A DNA stretch of 7,261 nucleotides. It comes from Desulfobulbaceae bacterium UBA2262 (lineage in GTDB: Bacteria > Desulfobacterota > Desulfobulbia > Desulfobulbales > Desulfurivibrionaceae). Below are positions 1-5,027 of this stretch, one piece after another (the stretch's first letter is position 1; each line of letters opens with the position of its first letter). Made by a program: the position numbers and the translations under genes. Under the pieces are notes generated by a model, which saw nothing but the letters and a program-made list of their open reading frames with translations, had not been told where the DNA came from and did no database searches. Location: NCBI GenBank assembly GCA_002347185.1, contig DDXK01000094.1, positions 667-7,927 on the forward strand, read 5' to 3'.

Positions 1-188
1 CGGCCGTCGGTGGGCCGGCGGGAGGGCTGGACATAGGCGGTCTTCCACGGCTCCGGCCCCAGGGCACGCAGGAGGGTGGCGGGGTGGAAGGTGCCGGCCC
101 CGACCTCCATGTCGTAGGGCTGTTGAAGGGCGCAGCCCTGCTCGGCCCAGAATCTGCTCAGTTCGAGGATGATTTCTTGAAAATACAT
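1..188 (-). CDS. glyQ: Glycine--tRNA ligase alpha subunit, N-terminal part (truncated by window edge)
   Basis: GlyQ is the catalytic alpha subunit of the bacterial alpha2beta2 glycyl-tRNA synthetase; it activates glycine with ATP and, with GlyS, charges tRNA-Gly in the cytoplasm. Reading the minus strand from the ATG at 188-186 gives a protein beginning MYFQEIILELSRFWAEQGC, followed by the near-invariant QQPYDMEVGAGTFHPAT (about residues 22-38), LGPEPWKTAYVQPSRRPTDG and so on. This matches the N-terminus of GlyQ from its first residue, so the start is secure. About 62 of the usual ~290-300 residues are present; the rest lies beyond base 1. A Shine-Dalgarno AAGGA sits at 198-194, five bases before the ATG. 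The gene is divergent from the outer-membrane protein gene at 796. glyS would be expected further left, outside the window. Identification rests on recalled family sequence and is very confident. Confidence 0.96.
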   Translation of the reverse strand, partial: MYFQEIILELSRFWAEQGCALQQPYDMEVGAGTFHPATLLRALGPEPWKTAYVQPSRRPTDG

Positions 189-346
189 GGCTGTCCTTGT
201 TGGGTTTGCAGGAAACGCAAAGGTTTCAGCAAAAGGGAAGGCCGCTCCGGGCTGCCCGGGCAAAGAGCTTCCTGGTCTTCGGCACACAAACTCCGCCTGG
301 TTGCGTCTCAGCGGCGTGGGTATCATTTTTTGAAATCCCTCATCCT

Positions 347-373
347 TTAATACAAAAGAGCCCGAAGTGGCAA
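347..373 (-). promoter_or_regulatory. Weak candidate promoter for glyQ
   Basis: On the minus strand there is a -35-like TTGCCA (373-368) and a -10-like TATTAA (352-347) in a locally AT-rich patch. The spacer is only 15 bases, shorter than the preferred 17, so the match is poor. It would give a glyQ leader of roughly 150 bases. No T-box motif (TGGNACCGCG-type) is visible in that leader. It is listed because it is the best sigma-70-like pair I see upstream of glyQ; it may be wrong. Confidence 0.25.
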
Positions 374-482
374 TGTTTTTTTGGGGTTCGGCCTTGGCAG
401 CGGCCGGCGGATGGGTCCGGTCCGGAAAAGCCTCCCCAAGAGCAGGCGGCAGGAGAGCAACCCCGGCGCAGGGAAAAGCGTT

Positions 483-504
483 CCCTGGCGGCCTGTCGCC
501 AGGG
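483..504. repeat. Perfect 8-bp inverted repeat (hairpin) in intergenic DNA
   Basis: CCCTGGCG (483-490) is exactly complementary to CGCCAGGG (497-504) around a six-base loop. Neither strand has a T-tract directly after the stem, so this is not a standard intrinsic terminator. It lies about 300 bases upstream of glyQ and about 40 bases upstream of the candidate porin promoter. Role unknown; possibly protein binding, or chance in GC-rich DNA. Confidence 0.5.
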
Positions 505-539
505 CGATAAAAATGAGACAAGGCTCAGCGTTTGGCTAT

Positions 540-583
540 TTTTGCTTTGACAACAGGGGCAAAATGCGGTAACAACTTATAAT
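540..583 (+). promoter_or_regulatory. Candidate porin promoter with flanking inverted repeat
   Basis: A perfect -35 hexamer TTGACA lies at 547-552 and a perfect -10 hexamer TATAAT at 578-583, but they are 25 bases apart, too far for one ordinary sigma-70 promoter. Two readings are possible. TTGACA may pair with the poor TAACAA at 570-575 (17-base spacer). Alternatively TATAAT may be used with an activator replacing a -35, since AGGGGC at 555-560 is not a -35. The arms TTTTGC (540-545) and GCAAAA (559-564) form an inverted repeat that brackets TTGACA and could be a regulator site. With the TATAAT, transcription would begin near 590 and give a ~205-base leader. Confidence 0.45.
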
Positions 584-589
584 TCCTTG

Positions 590-795
590 CCCTGACAGGC
601 CAGGTGGCGCGTGTGCCACCTGGGAGGGCGGGATCTTCGCGGGGCTGGTTGCCCCGCCATGAGAGTTTGCGATCTTGCAGCGCCTTGGGGGGCGTTGCTT
701 GTGTCTGGCGGCAGGTAGACGTCGCCTGCCGCCCTTGTAAGTGGGGTTGCCTCGCGCGACCCGGTTTACCAATACTTTTTTAAGGAGAAAGTGGG
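590..795 (+). promoter_or_regulatory. Highly structured 5' leader of the porin mRNA (five tandem stem-loops)
   Basis: Between the candidate start of transcription and the porin ATG are five consecutive short-loop hairpins. (1) CCAGGTGGC 600-608 with GCCACCTGG 615-623, 9 bp, loop 6. (2) GCGGGGC 639-645 with GCCCCGC 651-657, 7 bp, loop 5. (3) GCAGCGCC 677-684 with GGCGTTGC 691-698, 8 bp with one G-U, loop 6. (4) GGCGGCAGG 707-715 with CCTGCCGCC 725-733, 9 bp, loop 9. (5) GGGTTGC 744-750 with GCGACCC 756-762, 7 bp with one G-U, loop 5, extendable by GTAA 737-740 with TTAC 766-769. An unpaired AU-rich stretch containing the ribosome-binding site AAGGAG (782-787) follows, eight bases before the ATG. 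The stems are visible in the sequence. That they form in RNA, stabilise the message as the ompA leader does, or sense a signal is inference. I do not recognise a known riboswitch class. High GC makes some hairpins expected by chance. Confidence 0.5.
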
Positions 796-2367
796 ATGGT
801 GAAGAAAATTTCTACATTGGCACTGGCCGGCTTGCTTGCCCTGCCGGCAATGGCAGCCGCTGGCGCGGGCAGCACCACCGATATGCAGAGCCAGATCGAT
901 GCGCTGACCAAGCAGCTCGAGCAGCTGAAGGCGCAGATGGCAGGCATGAAGGCCGCTCCGGCCGCAGCCCCGTCCGGCGATCTGGCCGAGAGGCTGGGTG
1001 CTCTCGAGGAGCGCTCCGAGGCCTGGGACTTTGCCTCCAGGATTCAGCTCGGTGGTGATTTCCGCGCTCGTGGCGATTATTACAACGCGGACATCGCCGG
1101 CGGCGGCGAGGTGGAAAACGACACGGTTTTCACCAACAGGCTCCGCCTCGACATGCGCGCCAAGGCCCTGGAGAATGTTGAGTTCAAGGGCCGTCTGGCC
1201 ATGTACAAGACCTGGGGCATGCAGAACCTGGCTGATGGCATGGGCACTTTCACCATGGACGGCGCGAGCACCCGTCAGCCGCAGGACAATATCCTTCGCG
1301 TTGACCGCGCCTTTGTGAACTGGAACAACATCGCCGACTCTCCGGTCTGGTTCTCCATCGGCCGCAGACCCACCACCGACGGGCCGCCCAACCACCTGCG
1401 CATGGGCAGCGACCAGCGGATGGCCACCCCCACCGCCTACATGGATTGGCCATTTGACGGCGTTTCCGTGGGCTATGCCTACAACAACCTCTTCGGCGTG
1501 GAAGACAGCCCTGGCCGGGTGCGGGTCTGCTGGGGGCGGGGCTTTGAAAACGGCCTCAATGACGCCGACTCCTCCCATCTCAACGACGTCGATTTCGCGG
1601 GCGTGAGCTGGGATATCTACAAGAAAGGCAATCGTTTCGCCTACCTGCAGTCCTTCATGGCCTTCAACGTTTTCAATTATCCCACTGACGCGAATGGCCC
1701 TATTGGCATTGATTACGCCATGGGCACCTGGATGCCCGAGCAGATCGATTTGATGATGGGCTGGCCTGCTGGTTCCGCTGCCGCTTCCGGCATGGGGGCA
1801 CGGCAGAACATCGGCGATTTGCTGCACACCAGCGCCGTATACATGGATAAGTTCGAGAACCTGAACTACTTCGCCTCCCTGGGTTGGAGCCGGACCGATC
1901 CCAACGACAACGGCATGTTCAACGACATGTTCAGCATGCTTGCCGGTGCTGCTGGTCCTAATACCAGCAGCGAGAACGGTTACCATGCCCATATTGGCGT
2001 CCGCTACGACATTCCTGATTCCGCCTTCAAGCTCGGCGCCGAGTACAACTACGGCTCCGAGTACTGGGTCTCCATGACCCCCGGTCATGACGACCTCTAC
2101 CAGTCCAAGCTGGCCACCCGCGGCAATGTCTACGAGGTGTACGGCATCTACGACATCCCCGGTGGCGAGGCGATCTCCAAGCTGGGCAAGGCCTTCATCC
2201 GCCTGGGCTACCAGCACTACGACTATGAGTACACCGGCTCCGGCGACTGGAACTACAGGCCCTACGATATCGACAGCATGCAGGCCGCCGGTTTGGCTGG
2301 CATGATGCCGAGCATGGCCATCGAGGATGCCGACCAGATCTATATGACCTTCGAGGCATATTTCTAA
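796..2367 (+). CDS. DUF3373-family outer-membrane beta-barrel protein (putative porin)
   Basis: This 523-residue protein is predicted to sit in the outer membrane; its substrate is unknown. Residues 1-20 form a typical Sec signal peptide: KK at 3-4, hydrophobic core STLALAGLLALPAMA, cleavage likely after the AMA at 18-20. Residues ~27-51 and ~62-73 form a short coiled coil (IDALTKQLEQLKAQM, LAERLGALEE), a common N-terminal feature of porins that contact peptidoglycan or trimerise. The remainder alternates aromatic and polar strands with Gly/Asn/Asp-rich turns and ends in Tyr-Phe, the C-terminal aromatic signal for BAM-mediated assembly. Family hallmarks include VDRAFVNWNNIADSPVWFS (169-187), IGRRPTTDGPPNHLR (188-202), and PGRVRVCWGRGFENGL with DVDFAGVSWDIY (239-275). 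The start is supported by AAGGAG eight bases upstream. The mature part has one Cys (245). The gene has its own long structured leader and a strong terminator, so it is probably monocistronic. The DUF3373 call is from recalled family motifs and is fairly sure. Confidence 0.88.
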   Translation: MVKKISTLALAGLLALPAMAAAGAGSTTDMQSQIDALTKQLEQLKAQMAGMKAAPAAAPSGDLAERLGALEERSEAWDFASRIQLGGDFRARGDYYNADIAGGGEVENDTVFTNRLRLDMRAKALENVEFKGRLAMYKTWGMQNLADGMGTFTMDGASTRQPQDNILRVDRAFVNWNNIADSPVWFSIGRRPTTDGPPNHLRMGSDQRMATPTAYMDWPFDGVSVGYAYNNLFGVEDSPGRVRVCWGRGFENGLNDADSSHLNDVDFAGVSWDIYKKGNRFAYLQSFMAFNVFNYPTDANGPIGIDYAMGTWMPEQIDLMMGWPAGSAAASGMGARQNIGDLLHTSAVYMDKFENLNYFASLGWSRTDPNDNGMFNDMFSMLAGAAGPNTSSENGYHAHIGVRYDIPDSAFKLGAEYNYGSEYWVSMTPGHDDLYQSKLATRGNVYEVYGIYDIPGGEAISKLGKAFIRLGYQHYDYEYTGSGDWNYRPYDIDSMQAAGLAGMMPSMAIEDADQIYMTFEAYF

Positions 2368-2401
2368 GCCCTGCGCTTCTGAAGTCTGTTCCGTCATTGC
2401 G

Positions 2402-2438
2402 AAGAGGGAGGGGCCTTGCTTGGCCCTTCCCTCTTTTT
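2402..2438 (+). terminator. Rho-independent terminator after the porin gene
   Basis: GAGGGAGGGGCC (2404-2415) pairs with GGCCCTTCCCTC (2422-2433) over 12 bp with one G-U pair and a six-base loop. It is followed at once by TTTTT (2434-2438), then G and another four Ts. The AA at 2402-2403 can add two A-U pairs. It lies 34 bases past the porin stop codon and just before pgeF, so it separates porin transcription from the downstream cluster unless read-through occurs. Confidence 0.92.
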
Positions 2439-2466
2439 GTTTTCAACCCCCAGCCCGCCTCTGGCC

Positions 2467-3219
2467 ATGCCGTCAGCCTCCCTGCCCACCTTGACTTTTG
2501 CCGGCCTTGGCCGCCGCGCTCCCTGCCATGCGGTTTTCGCCAGGAGAGGGGGCTGCAGCCGCGCACCTTTTCACTCCCTCAACGTCGGCCTCCAGGTCGG
2601 CGACGATGAGGCCCTGGTACTGGAAAACCGGAAGCGGATCAAGGAGTGCCTCGGCCTCTCCTCCCTCGTTTCCGCCCGGCAGGTGCATGGGGACAGGGTC
2701 AAGGTCGTCCGCCGGCAGCCGGAAGGAGACAGGGAATTTGCCGGCTTCGATGCCCTGGTCACCGACCTGTCGGGGGTGGGGCTGATGATCCAGCAGGCCG
2801 ACTGCCAGGCCATCATGCTCCATGATCCGGAGCATGGAGCAGTCGCCAATATCCACGCCGGCTGGCGCGGCAGCGTGCACAATATCATCGCCGCCACCGT
2901 AGAGGCCCTGCACGCTGCCTATGGCAGCAGGCCGCAGGCGCTTGTCGCCGCCATCAGCCCCTCACTGGGCCCCTGCTGCGCCGAGTTCCGCAACCATGCC
3001 GACGAACTGCCCCCCTCCTTTCTCGCCCACCAGGTGCGGCCCAACCATTTCGACTTCTGGGCCATCAGTCGCAGCCAGCTCATCGCGGCCGGGGTGTTGC
3101 CGGACAACATCGAGATCGCCGGCGTCTGCACCAGATGCGACGCTGACTACTTTTCCTATCGGCGCGAAAAGGTGACCGGGCGCTTTGCTTCGGTGATCGG
3201 ATTAGCTGTCAGCCCATAG
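2467..3219 (+). CDS. pgeF: Peptidoglycan editing factor PgeF / YfiH (multicopper polyphenol-oxidase-fold, laccase-domain family)
   Basis: YfiH-family proteins are cytoplasmic zinc enzymes. E. coli PgeF hydrolyses wrongly made UDP-MurNAc-L-Ser precursors so that L-Ala stays in peptidoglycan; homologues also show purine-nucleoside phosphorylase/deaminase activity. From the ATG at 2467 the protein has 250 residues (E. coli 243). Visible hallmarks are FARRGGCSRAPFHSLNVGLQ (24-43), VGDD (44-47), RQVHGD with His74, QQADCQA with Cys113, NIHAGWRGS with His130, SPSLGPCC (164-171), HFDFWAIS (194-201) and VCTRCDADYFSYRREKVTGRF (220-240). His74, Cys113 and His130 correspond to the family's metal ligands, so the enzyme should be active. 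The frame is open from a TTG at 2416, but that codon is the loop of the terminator. ATG 2467 fits the usual N-terminal length, although no clear Shine-Dalgarno precedes it. No promoter of its own is evident. The four-helix-bundle gene follows 44 bases later. Confidence 0.93.
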   Translation: MPSASLPTLTFAGLGRRAPCHAVFARRGGCSRAPFHSLNVGLQVGDDEALVLENRKRIKECLGLSSLVSARQVHGDRVKVVRRQPEGDREFAGFDALVTDLSGVGLMIQQADCQAIMLHDPEHGAVANIHAGWRGSVHNIIAATVEALHAAYGSRPQALVAAISPSLGPCCAEFRNHADELPPSFLAHQVRPNHFDFWAISRSQLIAAGVLPDNIEIAGVCTRCDADYFSYRREKVTGRFASVIGLAVSP

Positions 3220-3263
3220 CATTCAGCCGCCAGTTCAGTGTTAACCGTTTTGGTGGAGCATCG

Positions 3264-3740
3264 ATGAAAAATTTCCGTGGGTTGGCTGTCTGGGGAAAAG
3301 CCCATGCCTTGACTGTAGATATCTATCAGATATCACGGTTTTTTCCTAAGGAAGAGCTGTATGGTTTGACCAGTCAGATCCAGCGGGCCTGCGTATCGAT
3401 CCCTGCGAATATTGCTGAAGGTGCCGGGCGGGGGAGCGCTGGCGATTTCCGGAGATTTTGGTAAATTGCGATGGGTTCAGCCTGTGAGCTTGAATACTAT
3501 CTCTTGCTTGCTCAAGACGTGGGGTTGATGGAAAAGCATGATGTTGAGCTTTTTTTGGCGAAGCTTATTGAAATAAAAAAGATGCTTTCTGGTTTCATCA
3601 AAAAACTGAAGGCTGATTGTTATGATCAACACCCGGGCCATGGCCATAAATACCCTCCTCGCCTGGCAGGAGTCGCGGGAGCCCCTGGACCTGGTCCTGG
3701 AACAGGAGTGTGCCAGGGCTGCCCTGGGCGATCCGCGTGA
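3264..3740 (+). pseudogene. Four-helix-bundle protein (23S rRNA intervening-sequence / S23, Avd-like), interrupted by an in-frame stop
   Basis: The frame begins MKNFRGLAVWGKAHALTVDI, preceded by GGAG at 3254-3257. It contains the family pattern FPKEELYGLTSQIQRACVSI (27-46), PANIAEGAGRGS (47-58) and DFRRFW (61-66). A TAA at 3462-3464 stops it at codon 67. The same frame then continues IAMGSACELEYYLLLAQDVG and LAKLIEIKKMLSGFIKKLKA, exactly the second half of the family, so only one codon is wrong. The expected C-terminus is near residue 118 (base ~3617), yet the frame stays open to 3740 through the start of rsmB in another phase, so the native stop seems lost too. Relatives are known from 23S rRNA intervening sequences and as free-standing genes; the Avd accessory protein of diversity-generating retroelements shares the fold. 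No reverse transcriptase is present here. Local GC is far below that of neighbours (19 of 60 bases at 3541-3600), suggesting acquisition by transfer. Restart at ATG 3471 lacks a well-placed ribosome-binding site. A sequencing error at the TAA cannot be excluded. Confidence 0.85.
3608..3621 (+). promoter_or_regulatory. Weak ribosome-binding site of rsmB inside the four-helix-bundle gene
   Basis: GAAGG at 3608-3612 lies nine bases before the rsmB ATG at 3622, within the last family-like codons of the upstream frame. It is the only purine-rich stretch near this start. It supports 3622 over the next in-frame ATG at 3640. Confidence 0.45.
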
Positions 3741-4953
3741 CCGCCATTTCCTCATGGCCCTGGTCTATGGGGTTGTCCGCTGGCAGGGCTATCTGGACGG
3801 CATCATCGCCGCTTTTTCCTCCCATCCCCTCACGAAAATGAAGCCCCTCACCCTGGCGGCCCTGCGGGTTGGCCTCCAGCAACTGCTTTTCATGGACCGG
3901 GTGCCGGAGTCCGCCGCCATCAACGAAACGGTGCGGGCGCTCAAGGAAGCCAGGCAGCCGAAATGGCTCACCGGCTTTGTGAACGCGCTGTTGCGCACGG
4001 CGGCCCGCCGGAGAAAAACCCTGCCGCCGGCCGACGCAGCCGCCGCGGTGCGGAGCCATCCGGAGTGGCTGGTCGCGCGTTGGCAGGCGCTCTACGGCAG
4101 GGAGCGGATGCAGGCCATCTGCGCGGCCAACAATCGGGAAGCGGGGCTTTGCCTGCGGGTCAATACCAAGCGGATTTCCGTGCCCCAATATCTCGAAGTA
4201 CTGGCAAGCCATGGCATTGCGGCGACGCCTGGCGCTTACGCCCCGGCCGCGCTGCGGCTGCCTGACGATTTTCGCGGCGGCATAGCGGAGTTGCCAGGCT
4301 ATGGCCAGGGCTATTTCCAGGTGCAGGACGAGGCGGCCCAGCTTGCCTGCCATCTGCTCGCTCCCTTTGCCCCGGGTGCCTGTCTCGACGGTTGCGCCGG
4401 GCTCGGCGGGAAAACCGTGCAGCTGGCCTGGCTGCTTCCCGAAGGGACCCGCCTGGTCGCGGTGGAGCCCAACGCACGACGGCTGGCCCTTTTGCGGGAG
4501 AATCTCGCTCGCCTGGACGAGGAAGGGGTGGAGCTCGTTGCCTCCACCCTGGAGGAGTATGCCGCCGGGTGCCGGGAGCGCTTCTCCGCCATCCTCATCG
4601 ACGCGCCCTGTTCGGGCCTGGGTGTCATCCGCCGTCAGCCCGACATCCGCTGGCAGCGCTCCCTGGCGATCCTGGAGCGCAACCGGGAAAGGCAGGGCGC
4701 CCTGCTCGCCGTGGCTGCCTCCCTCCTGGCCCCTGGCGGGGTGCTGGTCTATGCGACCTGCAGTATCGAGCCCATGGAAAACGAGGAGGTCGTGGCGGAT
4801 TTTCTGCGGGAACAGCCGGCTTTTTCCCTTACCGACGCCCGGGAATATCTGCCTCGGCCTGCCCAGGACCTTGTCGATGAAGCGGGGTTCTTCCGCACCA
4901 CCCCCGAACAGGGACTGGATGGATTTTTCGCGGCGCGGCTCATGAAACAATGA
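3622..4953 (+). CDS. rsmB: 16S rRNA (cytosine(967)-C(5))-methyltransferase RsmB (Fmu/Sun)
   Basis: RsmB methylates C967 of 16S rRNA using S-adenosylmethionine, acting on free 30S RNA in the cytoplasm. The 443 residues match the family length. Residues ~4-130 form the NusB-like RNA-binding domain (RAMAINTLLAW, DRHFLMALVYGVVRW, NETVRALKEA, KWLTGFVNALLR). Residues ~175-443 form the methyltransferase domain: LRVNTKR (178-184), GYFQVQDEAAQLA (230-242), the SAM-binding motif LDGCAGLGGKT (255-265), DAPCSGLGVIRRQPDIRW with Cys330 (327-344), and YATCSIEPMENEEVV with Cys380 (377-391). Cys380 is expected to be the nucleophile and Cys330 to release the product, as in other RNA m5C enzymes. The end GLDGFFAARL is also typical. 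The SAM loop reads CAGLGGKT where many homologues have CAAPGGKT. The gene starts inside the upstream broken frame, so coupling is possible, and uvrA follows 74 bases later. Confidence 0.95.
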   Translation: MINTRAMAINTLLAWQESREPLDLVLEQECARAALGDPRDRHFLMALVYGVVRWQGYLDGIIAAFSSHPLTKMKPLTLAALRVGLQQLLFMDRVPESAAINETVRALKEARQPKWLTGFVNALLRTAARRRKTLPPADAAAAVRSHPEWLVARWQALYGRERMQAICAANNREAGLCLRVNTKRISVPQYLEVLASHGIAATPGAYAPAALRLPDDFRGGIAELPGYGQGYFQVQDEAAQLACHLLAPFAPGACLDGCAGLGGKTVQLAWLLPEGTRLVAVEPNARRLALLRENLARLDEEGVELVASTLEEYAAGCRERFSAILIDAPCSGLGVIRRQPDIRWQRSLAILERNRERQGALLAVAASLLAPGGVLVYATCSIEPMENEEVVADFLREQPAFSLTDAREYLPRPAQDLVDEAGFFRTTPEQGLDGFFAARLMKQ

Positions 4954-5016
4954 AAAAAGCAGGATTTATTTCAGGCAATGATTAGCATATAGGACGTCTT
5001 CCTTCCTCTTGCCTTC

Positions 5017-5027
5017 AGGGGGTGCCT
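5017..5027 (+). promoter_or_regulatory. Ribosome-binding site selecting the GTG start of uvrA
   Basis: AGGGGG at 5017-5022 ends five bases before GTG 5028. Another in-frame GTG at 5022 overlaps the AGGGGG itself and so has no room for ribosome binding. An in-frame TAG at 4983-4985 limits any longer start. Confidence 0.6.

Larger units (their letters stand above)
189..546. other. Gene-free divergent intergenic region, glyQ side
   Basis: I see no gene in this stretch. Short open frames exist on the plus strand but have no recognisable protein content, no good ribosome-binding site, and a composition rich in Arg, Pro, Gly and Ser typical of chance frames in GC-rich DNA. It holds the glyQ ribosome-binding site, a weak glyQ promoter candidate, a perfect 13-base inverted repeat CCGGGC-t-GCCCGG at 247-259 (possible operator or chance), a 5-bp hairpin GAAAC/GTTTC at 212-227, and an 8-bp hairpin at 483-504 listed separately. 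It is more AT-rich around 320-380 than elsewhere, as expected for a promoter zone. Confidence 0.6.

Noticed and set aside
189..373. T-box or c-di-GMP riboswitch before glyQ
   Set aside because: A CGCAAAGG stretch at 216-223 resembles part of a c-di-GMP-I element, but the remaining conserved parts are missing and the strand is ambiguous. No T-box sequence is seen.
197..550. 117-codon frame in the intergenic region, with two overlapping short frames
   Set aside because: No good ribosome-binding site, no recognisable motif, and it crosses the hairpin at 483-504 and the porin promoter zone. It looks like chance.
766..2397. 543-codon open frame antisense to the porin gene
   Set aside because: It is a mirror of the strong codon bias of the sense gene. 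Its protein is His/Val/Gly/Ala-rich with no recognisable family, while the sense frame has a signal peptide, ribosome-binding site and family motifs.
2416..2466. Upstream TTG start for pgeF adding 17 residues
   Set aside because: The TTG is the first codon of the terminator loop and the extension would be encoded by the terminator stem and T-tract. The family does not need it.
3317..3334. Twin GATATC palindromes spaced 11 bases apart in the four-helix-bundle gene
   Set aside because: They encode ordinary family residues (DIYQIS), and a repeat this short is likely by chance.
3264..3620. Diversity-generating retroelement suggested by the Avd-like fold
   Set aside because: No reverse transcriptase, template repeat or variable repeat is visible in the window. 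The protein fits the wider free-standing four-helix-bundle family equally well.
3598..4950. 450-codon open frame antisense to rsmB
   Set aside because: The sense frame is unmistakable RsmB. The antisense product is low-complexity Gly/Arg/Pro-rich, as expected opposite a GC-rich gene.
4954..5027. Possible terminator, promoter or LexA box between rsmB and uvrA
   Set aside because: Only weak AT-rich sequence and a small GACGTC palindrome are present. No stem with T-tract, consensus promoter or CTGT-N8-ACAG-like box is convincing.
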